Both the position numbers and the translations under genes were made by a program. Shown here in pieces: positions 1 to 7,169 of a DNA stretch of 11,149 nt. The stretch's first letter is position 1. Every line of letters begins with the position of its first letter. A model generated the notes under the pieces. It saw only the letters and a list, made by a program, of their open reading frames with translations, did no database searches and was not told where the DNA came from. This stretch comes from Pseudomonadota bacterium (GTDB taxonomy: Bacteria > Pseudomonadota > Alphaproteobacteria > Acetobacterales > Acetobacteraceae): positions 1-11,149 of the forward strand of contig JAKAZX010000097.1 in assembly GCA_021826485.1 (NCBI GenBank). The letters run 5' to 3'.

Positions 1-2850
1 GCCGTGTCGCAGCGACTTGGTGAGGCGTCCCTGCAGATAGGCCACAGTCTCGGGCATGGTCAGCAGGGGACGCGCAAACAGGTAGCCTTGACCCACATCG
101 CAGCCCGCGAGATTGAGGAAGGCGAGTTGCCCCTTGGTCTCGATCCCCTCCGCGACGGACTCCATGCCGAGGTTTCGCGCCAGCCCGATGACGGTGCGGG
201 TGATCACCTCGCTGGCCGGGCTCTTGCCGATTTCCGCCACGAAGGAACGGTCGATCTTGAGCTGGTCGATTGGCAAGCGTGCGAGATGGGCAAGAGAGGC
301 GTAGCCGGTGCCGAAATCGTCGAGCGCCAGCGTGAGGCCGGACTGGCTGAGTTCCCGCAGCACCCCCTCGATCCGCTCGGCTGCGCGGCCGAACAGGATG
401 GTTTCGGTCAGCTCCAGGATCATCGTTTCCGGCTGCAGCCGGTGCCGGCGCAAGGCGGCGAGCGTCTCGTCGCGGAACTGCGGATCGAGCAGTTGCGGTC
501 CGGTGACGTTGACGGCGATACGACCGGGGTCCAGCCCCATGTCATGCAACTGTCGCGCGCGTGCCAGCGCCGCGTTCATCACTGCATAGCCGAGGGGGAT
601 GATGAGGCCGCTTTCCTCGGCCGCCGGGATGAACTCCGCCGGGGCGACCCATTCCTGGCCGTCGTGCCAGCGCGCCAACGCTTCGAACCCCGCATGGCCG
701 CCGCGCAGCTGGCGCGTCGGTTGCAAGGCAACCTGGATGGCGCCCACCCGCAGCGCGTCACGCAGCGCTTCGCCGAGCGAGGCGCGGCGCGCCTGCGCCA
801 TCGCCAGATCAGGGCGGAATGCCATCCAGCGGCCGCGGCCGTTGCGCTTGACCTGATAGAGGGCGAGGTCGGCACGCTTCAGCAGCGTCGGCGCATCTGC
901 GCCATCGGCGGGGAAATGGCTTACGCCGACCGACACGCTGACCGAGAGGTTCCGCTCGCCCATCTCGAACGGCGCGCCGAGCGCATCGACCATCCGCTCT
1001 ATCCGGTCCACCCAGGCGGAGCGATCGGCAGCGCCCGCCAGCAGCACGGCAAATTCGTCGCCGCCCAGGCGCGCTGCAATGTCGCCGGGGCGGACGAGCG
1101 CCTGCAACCGCCGGGCGATCTCGGTCAGCAGCGCATCGCCGATGTCATGGCCCAGCGTGTCGTTGATCTGCTTGAGGTAGTCGAGGTCGAGCAGCATCAG
1201 CGCGCCGCCCGTGCCTGGCCCCCCCGGCGTCTGCAGCCTTTGATCGAGTGTCGCGAGGAACGCCGCGCGGTTGGCAAGCCCGGTCAGCACGTCGCGTTCC
1301 GCCCGCTGCCGCAACTGCGCCTCGGTCCGCTTGAGTTCGGTCACGTCGGTGCGCACCAGCACCAGGTTGCCGTTGCGCGAGCGACGGCTGCGCGCCAGCG
1401 CGAAATGGCCGTTGGGAAGGGCGGTGATACGCTGCCCGCTCGTCTCGAACGAGCGGTGCTGGGTCAGGCGTGCGTTGACCCAGGCCGCGCGCTCTTCCGG
1501 TGTGCGCTCGACATCGGTAACCAGACCGCGGTCGGTGGCGAATTGCAGAATCTCCTGCAACGTGCGCCCGGGGGTCATCACCGGTGCCATCTCGGGCAGC
1601 ATCTCGTCGTGCATGGCATTGGACAGGATCAGCCGCTCGTCGGCGTCATAGGCCGATACCGCCGTCGGAATGGCATCAAGGATATCGCGCAGCAGATCCT
1701 GCGCGCGATGGATTGCGGTGGTGTCGGAGTAGATGGCGACGATGTTGCCTGCCGGCGAACGACGGCAGCGCAGCACAAAGCGCCGGCCGTCGCTAAACCT
1801 GACCGTCTGCGTACTGCGGGGTGAGCGGATCGCAGCAACGCGGCGCTCTACCCACGCCTGATGTTCCTCCTCCGAGCGGCCTTTGTCGTCGGAGGGGCTG
1901 GAGGTCGCCGCAGTGCGGAACACGTCCTCGGGTGTCATGCCGATCCGCAGATGCACACCGGCGTTCGTTGCGAAGCCGATTTCCGCTCCACGATTCCATT
2001 GCAGCAACCGTTCATCGGCGTCGAACAGCACGATCGCGTCCGGCACTGTGTCGAGCATGTCGCGCAGCAGCGCCTCGGCGCGGGTGCGCTCTGCCACCTC
2101 GCGCGCGGCCAGTGCCTCCGCCTCGTGGCGGCTTGTCACGTCGTTCGCCATGACGGCGAAGCCGCAGAGGTTGCCGGCGTCGTCCAGCAATGGCATGCAG
2201 TGCAGGGCGAGCCGCAACAGCCGCTCATCGCGTCCGTACTGCACGACCTCAAGCTGATACCCGCTCCCCGACCGAATCCCCTCGTGCATGGTCCGCAGCG
2301 CGGCCTCCGAGGTTTCTGGGCCGCTCAGGACATCGACGGGCCGCCGGCCCCGCAGCTCGTCCAGCGTGTAGCCGGTCAGGCGGATGAAGGCATCGTTGAC
2401 CCATTCCGTCAGCTCCTCGCGGTCGAGGATTGCCACCGCGTTCACCGACTGTCTGGCGATGATCGACAGGCGTCCCTCATACTGCCGCCGTTCGCGCCAC
2501 GCCGTGATGTCCTGCAGCGTGCCGACAAGCCGCGCCGTGCCGGCGTCCGTCTGCACCGCGCGGCCGCAGGAGCGCACCCAGATCGTCCGGTCGTCGGCTC
2601 TGACCAGCGGCAGTTCAAGCTCCCAAGGCGTTCCCGCCGCGATGGCCCGCGCCAGCGCCGTGCTCAGCAACGGACGCGCGTCGGCGCGATAGAATCGGAG
2701 TGCCTCTTCGGGGGACGGAGGATCGCCGACCGCAAGCCCGTGCAGGCGGAACATATGCGCGGTCCATCCAAGTCGGCCGGTACCGATAGCGAGGTCCCAC
2801 CCGCCGATCCCGGCAAGCTCCAGAGCGTCGTCGGAGAGGCTCCGTGCCAC
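1..2850 (-). CDS. Multi-PAS GGDEF-EAL cyclic-di-GMP synthase/phosphodiesterase (3' end cut by window edge)
   Basis: Soluble signalling enzyme expected to make and/or degrade cyclic di-GMP in response to signals sensed by its N-terminal PAS modules. One frame stays open for 950 codons and runs off the left edge. Modules by residue: PAS about 13-116, PAS about 130-240, PAS-like about 261-380, PAS-like about 386-508, GGDEF about 515-680, EAL about 690-940. The GGDEF domain has the DVLTGLANR entry motif, intact GGDEF at 596-600 and an RPGD inhibitory I-site at 587-590, five residues upstream. The EAL domain has EAL at 723-725, N781, E813, DDFGTGY at 844-850, K865, E901 and QGY at 921-923, so both halves look catalytically competent. 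No signal peptide or membrane segment is seen. The GTG start at 2850 follows a good ribosome binding site and an in-frame TGA two codons upstream, so no longer start is possible. The EAL fold is nearly complete at the edge. Net activity cannot be told from sequence. Confidence 0.95.
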   Translation of the reverse strand, partial: MARSLSDDALELAGIGGWDLAIGTGRLGWTAHMFRLHGLAVGDPPSPEEALRFYRADARPLLSTALARAIAAGTPWELELPLVRADDRTIWVRSCGRAVQTDAGTARLVGTLQDITAWRERRQYEGRLSIIARQSVNAVAILDREELTEWVNDAFIRLTGYTLDELRGRRPVDVLSGPETSEAALRTMHEGIRSGSGYQLEVVQYGRDERLLRLALHCMPLLDDAGNLCGFAVMANDVTSRHEAEALAAREVAERTRAEALLRDMLDTVPDAIVLFDADERLLQWNRGAEIGFATNAGVHLRIGMTPEDVFRTAATSSPSDDKGRSEEEHQAWVERRVAAIRSPRSTQTVRFSDGRRFVLRCRRSPAGNIVAIYSDTTAIHRAQDLLRDILDAIPTAVSAYDADERLILSNAMHDEMLPEMAPVMTPGRTLQEILQFATDRGLVTDVERTPEERAAWVNARLTQHRSFETSGQRITALPNGHFALARSRRSRNGNLVLVRTDVTELKRTEAQLRQRAERDVLTGLANRAAFLATLDQRLQTPGGPGTGGALMLLDLDYLKQINDTLGHDIGDALLTEIARRLQALVRPGDIAARLGGDEFAVLLAGAADRSAWVDRIERMVDALGAPFEMGERNLSVSVSVGVSHFPADGADAPTLLKRADLALYQVKRNGRGRWMAFRPDLAMAQARRASLGEALRDALRVGAIQVALQPTRQLRGGHAGFEALARWHDGQEWVAPAEFIPAAEESGLIIPLGYAVMNAALARARQLHDMGLDPGRIAVNVTGPQLLDPQFRDETLAALRRHRLQPETMILELTETILFGRAAERIEGVLRELSQSGLTLALDDFGTGYASLAHLARLPIDQLKIDRSFVAEIGKSPASEVITRTVIGLARNLGMESVAEGIETKGQLAFLNLAGCDVGQGYLFARPLLTMPETVAYLQGRLTKSLRHG

Positions 2851-2856
2851 CTTTCA

Positions 2857-2862
2857 CCCTCC
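2857..2862 (-). promoter_or_regulatory. Ribosome binding site of the GGDEF-EAL gene
   Basis: GGAGGG on the minus strand lies six bases (TGAAAG) before the GTG codon at 2850-2848. The spacer contains an in-frame TGA (2856-2854), which rules out any longer reading and fixes GTG as the first possible start. The next in-frame ATG is codon 33, inside the first PAS domain, so it is unlikely to be the real start. Confidence 0.8.
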
Positions 2863-2924
2863 GATCGGCAAAGGCGACGGCCATGCCGAACATTCAACGC
2901 GACACGAGAATCTTCAGCAGGCCC

Positions 2925-2950
2925 GCGACGCTTTCGCCCGGCAGCGTCGC
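2925..2950 (-). other. Perfect 8-bp inverted repeat in the leader of the GGDEF-EAL gene
   Basis: GCGACGCT (2925-2932) and AGCGTCGC (2943-2950) form a perfect 8-bp GC-rich stem with a 10-base loop, 75-100 bases upstream of the GTG start. No run of T follows on the minus strand, so it does not look like an intrinsic terminator. It could be a structure in the mRNA leader or a DNA-binding dyad. No protein or ligand can be named. Confidence 0.35.
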
Positions 2951-3155
2951 CCATACCCGGCCGAAAATCAACATTCCGGCGAAAAAATTGTTGCTTCCGC
3001 GCCGTTATCCATTTCGCTGAACGCCGCACCGGTCACACCCGGGGCGCCAATGCCGGACCACCGGTATCTGAAAGCCTACGCCCGCTGGGTGTGTTTCGGC
3101 GGCCAATTGTGACCCGTGACGCGAAGAAACAGGGCAGGCCAGGCGCACGTTGGGG

Positions 3156-3176
3156 GCGGGGTCAACTTTGCCCCGC
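3156..3176 (-). other. GC hairpin downstream of the operon's last gene
   Basis: GCGGGG (3156-3161) pairs perfectly with CCCCGC (3171-3176) around a nine-base loop, about 65 bases past the stop of the M24 gene on the minus strand. No T tract follows, so it is at most a weak or factor-assisted transcript end or an mRNA 3' stabiliser. An overlapping 7-bp repeat (CAACTTT 3163-3169, AAAGTTG 3185-3191) would give a mutually exclusive fold. Confidence 0.25.
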
Positions 3177-3241
3177 AAGCGTAGAAAGTTGCCTCCGAAA
3201 TGCCGCGCGTCCGGTATGCCCCTGCCGTCCAAAAGCCCCAC

Positions 3242-4381
3242 TCAATCGCTCACCGTTTCGAACAGCTTCCGCTCCATCTTCGTCAACCGCTCCGCGCCAT
3301 CCGCCGTCACCAGCACGGTTTCGCTGAAGGCGAGTCCGCGCGCCGAGGTGTACATATGGAAGACCATGCCCTCCTCCAGCAGCCAATCGGCGCCCGTGCG
3401 GAAAACGCGTGTGAAGTCGCTGGAGCGCAGCGGCTGTTGCGAGTAGTAGCCGAGGGTGTACCCGGTGATGTTGTCGTAGTGCTCGCGCAATCCGGCACGC
3501 AGCACGCCGTCTCGCAGGATCGCGTCGACATCAGCGGCCTGCGCGCCAGGATGCATTGCGGTGAATTGTGCGTCCTGAAGGTCCCGCAGCGTCTCCGCGT
3601 CGCGGTGGCGCTGCTCGCTCGCCGGTCCGATCGTCACGCTGCGCATCAGTCGCGCGCTGTAGCCCTGGAAGCGTGGAACAAGCTCCAGATGCAGGATGTC
3701 GCCCTGGGCAAGCGGCGTGTCGTGCAGATGCCCGTGCAGAAAGCCCCAGCCGCGTCCGACCGTGATCGGTCCGACATGTCCTGGCGTCCCGCCGAGTTCG
3801 ATGAAGCGCCGCGCTGCGAATGCGCTCCATTCCCGCTCCGTGCTGCCGGCCCGGGCACGTGCCGCGATTTCCGCCATGACGGTATCGGCGATCGACGCCG
3901 CGCGGCGGACCAGCGCGATTTCGGCCGTTGATTTCCGTAGCCGCAATTCCCACGGCAATCCCGGCAGCGCGACGAACCGCACCTGGGGAAGTCTGGCGCA
4001 CAGCTGCTCATACGTGTCCACCGTCATCGCGTGACTGCCGGAGTCGAAACCGATCGCCGCCGCGGCGAGACCGAGGCGGCTCACTGCCCTGGTGACTGCG
4101 GCGATCGCGTCCTCGGTATCCGGATAGGCAACATGCGCCGGGAACCGGCAACTTTCCTGGAATGGCGCGACATCGAGCGAGCGCAGGATCATCAGCGGCT
4201 CGCCTGTGAGGGGTACGAGGCAGGCCCGGTACGAGCTCACCGAACGCTCATACCCCGTGAAGTAGGCAAGAATCTCCGAATCGTCGATCAGCATGGCGGC
4301 AACCCCTGCCGCCCGCATCGCGGTGCGTAGCCGGCCCACCCGGGCCTCATACTCTTCGGGCGTGAAATCCAGCGTGCTCAT
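3242..4381 (-). CDS. M24-family (pita-bread) hydrolase with non-canonical metal site
   Basis: Cytosolic 379-residue protein with the two-domain layout of Xaa-Pro dipeptidase, creatinase and ectoine hydrolase relatives: creatinase-like N-terminal domain about 8-140, C-terminal pita-bread domain about 150-375. It would cleave an amide or similar C-N bond in the imported compound. The M24 core is clear (LRLRKSTAEI at 146-155, LHG at 215-217, GDILHLEL at 227-234, LEEGMVF at 335-341, SETVLVTADGAERLT at 353-367). The usual five metal ligands are not conserved: first Asp is E233, second Asp is R244, the His is Y308, and the two Glu positions are Y344 and S353. H216, at the substrate-binding His position, is kept. 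By memory the pattern recalls the metal-independent ectoine-hydrolase (DoeA/EutD) branch more than true prolidases, but that needs an alignment. The ATG overlaps the upstream M20 stop as ATGA, implying translational coupling; no strong ribosome binding site is seen. It is the last gene of the operon. Confidence 0.9.
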   Translation of the reverse strand: MSTLDFTPEEYEARVGRLRTAMRAAGVAAMLIDDSEILAYFTGYERSVSSYRACLVPLTGEPLMILRSLDVAPFQESCRFPAHVAYPDTEDAIAAVTRAVSRLGLAAAAIGFDSGSHAMTVDTYEQLCARLPQVRFVALPGLPWELRLRKSTAEIALVRRAASIADTVMAEIAARARAGSTEREWSAFAARRFIELGGTPGHVGPITVGRGWGFLHGHLHDTPLAQGDILHLELVPRFQGYSARLMRSVTIGPASEQRHRDAETLRDLQDAQFTAMHPGAQAADVDAILRDGVLRAGLREHYDNITGYTLGYYSQQPLRSSDFTRVFRTGADWLLEEGMVFHMYTSARGLAFSETVLVTADGAERLTKMERKLFETVSD

Positions 4382-5592
4382 GCGGCACCGCAGATCTCGA
4401 GGATCGTCAGCATGTAGATCCGGATCATGTCGAGGAAATCGGCTATGTCCACGCGCTCGTCCGGCATCGTGTTGTAGCGGCCGCCGGGACCGCAGACGAC
4501 ACCCTCCATGCCCGCATGCTGCAGATGGGCCGCATCGGTGCCGTAGAAGGCTGGGGGACGGATTGCGCCGGTCGGCTGATCGGCATCGCGGACAGTGCGG
4601 TACGCGCGGTTGACGGCACGCACGATCGCGCTGTCACGCGCCGCCTCGAAGGTCGGCATGGCGGGCCGCCCTTGCAGATGCTCGGGCGTGAGCGTGGTCT
4701 TGAGACCGGGAAAGCGCGACTCCAGCGCCGCGAGCTCTGCGCGAATGTCGGCCAGCACCTGCGCCTCGGTCTGCCCCGGTGCATAGCGGCACGAACCCTG
4801 GATGCGCGCAAAATCCGCCACCTGCGGCGGACGCCATTCCTCGAGGTTCCGCCCGAGCGCGCCGTGAACAACCCCGACATGGCACCGGTTGATCGATCGG
4901 TGCTGTTCGCTGGGAGCGCCGGAGAAGGTCATGGCATTGAGGCGAGGGATGAGATCGCAGGCCGCCGTGATCGCATCGACCGCCTCCTCGCGCTTCGACA
5001 GGTGGCGGGTATTGCCGATCAGCTCGATGATGAACGTGAAGGCCGCGGCATGCATCGTCAACGCCTGCAGATCCGTCGGTTCCGAGTTCACGAAGTAGTC
5101 GGCGCGCAGACCCTGCCGGATCAGCGCAAGCGTGCCGACGCCGCCCTGCAACTCGCCGACGACGAAAGTGAGAATCACGTCGCCGCGGAGCTTCACGCCC
5201 GCATCGATCAGCGATTTCACTGCGCAGAAATAGGCGGCATCGCCGGCCTTCATGTTGGAGACGCCGATGCCGTAGATGAACTTGTCGTCCACCTTCCCGC
5301 CATAGGGATCGACGGTCCATCCTTCGGTGACCGGATTGGTGTCGAGATGCCCGTTGAACATCAGGCTGCGGCCACCGCCCTGCCCGCGCCAGCGGCCGAC
5401 GGCGTTCACGCGGTCCGCCTCCACCGGCACGAGTTCGACGTCCAGACCGAGCCGGCGCATCGCGTCCGCCATATGGGCCGCGAGCGTCCGTTCGCCGGGT
5501 GTCTGCGAATGGCTGCGGTGGCGGACCATGGCAGAAAGAATATCGAGACACGCCTTCTCGTCGATGCGCGCAATCAGGTCCTGGGGGTTCAC
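4378..5592 (-). CDS. M20-family deacylase/peptidase-like protein lacking metal-site-2 ligands
   Basis: 404-residue protein of the M20 fold (ArgE/DapE, CPG2 and aminoacylase relatives), full length for the family and without a signal peptide, so cytosolic. It has the catalytic domain, a lid/dimerisation domain (about 185-300) and the C-terminal return of the catalytic domain. Kept: H82 and D84 (GHLDT), E147 as general base, E171 of the EPT motif, and H197 of the dimer domain. Changed: the bridging Asp of the usual DMKG motif is N113, the second Glu of the usual DEE motif is L148, and the C-terminal His is N374 (YNTMPDE). In DapE numbering these three are precisely the residues that hold metal 2, so it may bind one metal, work differently, or be inactive as a peptidase. 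The frame is intact and well conserved, so it is not a pseudogene. The GTG start overlaps the ATPase stop as GTGA; the 3' end overlaps the M24 gene as ATGA. Confidence 0.92.
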   Translation of the reverse strand: MNPQDLIARIDEKACLDILSAMVRHRSHSQTPGERTLAAHMADAMRRLGLDVELVPVEADRVNAVGRWRGQGGGRSLMFNGHLDTNPVTEGWTVDPYGGKVDDKFIYGIGVSNMKAGDAAYFCAVKSLIDAGVKLRGDVILTFVVGELQGGVGTLALIRQGLRADYFVNSEPTDLQALTMHAAAFTFIIELIGNTRHLSKREEAVDAITAACDLIPRLNAMTFSGAPSEQHRSINRCHVGVVHGALGRNLEEWRPPQVADFARIQGSCRYAPGQTEAQVLADIRAELAALESRFPGLKTTLTPEHLQGRPAMPTFEAARDSAIVRAVNRAYRTVRDADQPTGAIRPPAFYGTDAAHLQHAGMEGVVCGPGGRYNTMPDERVDIADFLDMIRIYMLTILEICGAA

Positions 5593-7169
5593 GTCCTGGT
5601 TTCCTCTCCAACGGGTGTGGGCGATGCTGCCATCAACTGCCGCGTGTACTCGTGTTCCCGGCCGGTGCCGAGTGTCCCGATCGCGATCTGGTCGACCAGC
5701 GTGCCGTGCCGCATCACCAGGAGACGGTGCGCGATCTGGCGGACCAGGTTGAGATCATGGGTGATGAACAGGTAGGCGGTGCCGTAACGCCGGCGCAGTT
5801 CCAGGAGCAGCGCAATCGTGACCGCCTGAACCGACGCGTCGAGCGACGCGGTGATTTCATCGCAGATGACGAGGCGGGGCCGCGCGGCAAACGCGCGTGC
5901 GATCGCAACCCGCTGCTTTTCGCCGCCGGAGAGCTGGTGCGGCCAGCGCGACGCATATTCGGGTGGCAGATTGACCTGCCGCAGCAGGTCGGGAATGTCG
6001 CCAGTCGAACCACCGTACAGGCACAAGGGCCGGGCGAGGAGATCGCACACGCGCTGGCGCGGATTGAGCGAGGAATCGGGATGCTGGAAGACGATCTGCA
6101 CCGCCCGCCGGTAATCCCGACCCATGCGGGTGACGGGCACGCCTTCCAGGCGGATTTCCCCGGAGCGCGCAACAAGACCGGCAAGCGCGCGCGCCAGCGT
6201 CGATTTTCCCGATCCCGATTCGCCCACGACGCCGAGGATCTCACCCTCCCGGATGCTGAAGCCGAGGCCACTGATCCCCTTGGCAGACCGCGAGCGGAAC
6301 AGGCGCCTGCGGCCATAGCTGACGCTGATGGCCTCGGCGCACAGCAATTCGGCGGACGCGGGCTCATCCTGCACGAGCCGGTTCTGCGGGCGCGGCACCG
6401 CATCGACGAGCCGCCGCGTATAGTCCTGCGCAGGCATTGCGAAGATGCGGCGGGGAAGCTCGCTCTCGATGATCCGTCCGCGCTGCATCACCGCGACGCG
6501 ATCGGCAACGCGGGCGACGAGCCCGAGATCGTGCGAGATGTAGAGACCAGCGACCCCGGTTTCCGCGCGCAGACGGCGGAAGAGGTCCAGGACACGCGCG
6601 CCGGTGATGACGTCGAGCGCGGTCGTCGGCTCGTCGAACAGCACCAGTTCCGGCTGCGGCGCAAACGCGGATGCGATCGCCACGCGCTGCTTCTCGCCGC
6701 CCGACGCCTCGTGCGGATAGCGTCGCATGAGCTCGGCGGCATGCCGCAATTCCACCCGTTCGAGCCAGCTTGCCGCCTCCCTCCACGCAGCACCTGCTGT
6801 CAGGCCACGATGGCGCACGAGAACCTCGACGATCTGCCGTCCCAGCGTCAGCGTGGGGTTCAGCGATGTGGCGGGGTTCTGGAACACCATGCCGATCCGC
6901 CGCCCGCGAATGCGCCGCATGGCGCGCGCGGTCTGTGCCGCAAGATCGTCGGTCCCCAGCCGGATGGTGCCGCCCGTGAGCCGCGCGTTGCCAGCAAGAC
7001 GGCCCATGATCGCCATGGCGAGCGAGGACTTGCCGGCGCCGGACTCGCCCACAATGCCCAGGACTTCGCCCGGGGCCACCGACAGCGAGACATTGTCGAG
7101 CACGCGGACCGTGCCCGAGCGGGTCCGGTAGTCCAGGGTCAGCCCGGCGATGTCGAGCAGCGGTGTCAC
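5589..7169 (-). CDS. Fused double-ATPase subunit of peptide-type ABC importer (DppD-DppF/GsiA-like)
   Basis: Energises the inner-membrane importer by ATP hydrolysis. The 526-residue chain holds two complete nucleotide-binding domains, so it replaces the separate DppD and DppF proteins, as in GsiA and YejF. First domain: Walker A GESGAGKS at 41-48, signature SGGEKQR at 156-162, Walker B with D179-E180, switch H213. Second domain: Walker A GESGSGKST at 316-324, signature LSGGEKQR at 413-420, Walker B with D437-E438 (DEIT variant of DEPT), switch H471. Both sites look active. The tail of the first half (about 240-265) matches the oligopeptide-transporter C-terminal motif. I chose the GTG at 7169, which overlaps the DppC-type stop as GTGA. 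A longer reading to 7319 would add 50 residues of permease shadow before the conserved domain. The substrate cannot be inferred from this subunit. Confidence 0.95.
   Translation of the reverse strand: MTPLLDIAGLTLDYRTRSGTVRVLDNVSLSVAPGEVLGIVGESGAGKSSLAMAIMGRLAGNARLTGGTIRLGTDDLAAQTARAMRRIRGRRIGMVFQNPATSLNPTLTLGRQIVEVLVRHRGLTAGAAWREAASWLERVELRHAAELMRRYPHEASGGEKQRVAIASAFAPQPELVLFDEPTTALDVITGARVLDLFRRLRAETGVAGLYISHDLGLVARVADRVAVMQRGRIIESELPRRIFAMPAQDYTRRLVDAVPRPQNRLVQDEPASAELLCAEAISVSYGRRRLFRSRSAKGISGLGFSIREGEILGVVGESGSGKSTLARALAGLVARSGEIRLEGVPVTRMGRDYRRAVQIVFQHPDSSLNPRQRVCDLLARPLCLYGGSTGDIPDLLRQVNLPPEYASRWPHQLSGGEKQRVAIARAFAARPRLVICDEITASLDASVQAVTIALLLELRRRYGTAYLFITHDLNLVRQIAHRLLVMRHGTLVDQIAIGTLGTGREHEYTRQLMAASPTPVGEETRT
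5603..5609 (-). promoter_or_regulatory. Probable ribosome binding site of the second M20 gene
   Basis: GGAGAGG on the minus strand sits ten bases before the GTG at 5592, inside the end of the ATPase gene. Spacing is slightly long, but together with the GTGA overlap it supports this start. Confidence 0.45.

Larger units (their letters stand above)
2851..3241. other. 391-base intergenic spacer between the hydrolase operon and the GGDEF-EAL gene
   Basis: This spacer holds the leader and presumably the promoter of the GGDEF-EAL gene, and the 3' region of the transport operon. I see two GC hairpins (2925-2950 and 3156-3176) and a short AT-rich stretch around 2983-2997 that stands out from the GC-rich background and may lie near the promoter. 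No -35/-10 pair with proper spacing is convincing. A 78-codon minus-strand open frame (3005-3241) begins right after the stop of the M24 gene, but it has no recognisable domain and no ribosome binding site, so I do not call it a gene. No tRNA or riboswitch is recognised. Confidence 0.6.

Noticed and set aside
4..1824. 606-codon open frame on the plus strand
   Set aside because: It is the antisense shadow of the GGDEF-EAL gene, whose minus-strand frame carries all diagnostic motifs. The plus-strand translation is low-complexity Arg/Gln/Ala-rich text typical of GC-rich shadows.
2960..3010. Sigma-70 or EcfG-type promoter for the GGDEF-EAL gene
   Set aside because: TTGATT and GGAA-like strings occur near the AT-rich patch, but no partner box with correct spacing could be found by eye.
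3156..3191. Intrinsic terminator after the operon
   Set aside because: Two alternative hairpins exist but neither is followed by a T tract on the minus strand.
3005..3241. 78-codon minus-strand open frame directly after the M24 stop
   Set aside because: No ribosome binding site, no known domain, and it lies in the hairpin-containing spacer; chance openness is likely at this G+C content.
1861..3327. 488-codon plus-strand open frame spanning the intergenic region
   Set aside because: No recognisable domain, Arg/Pro-rich, mostly antisense to the PAS region and running into the end of the M24 gene.
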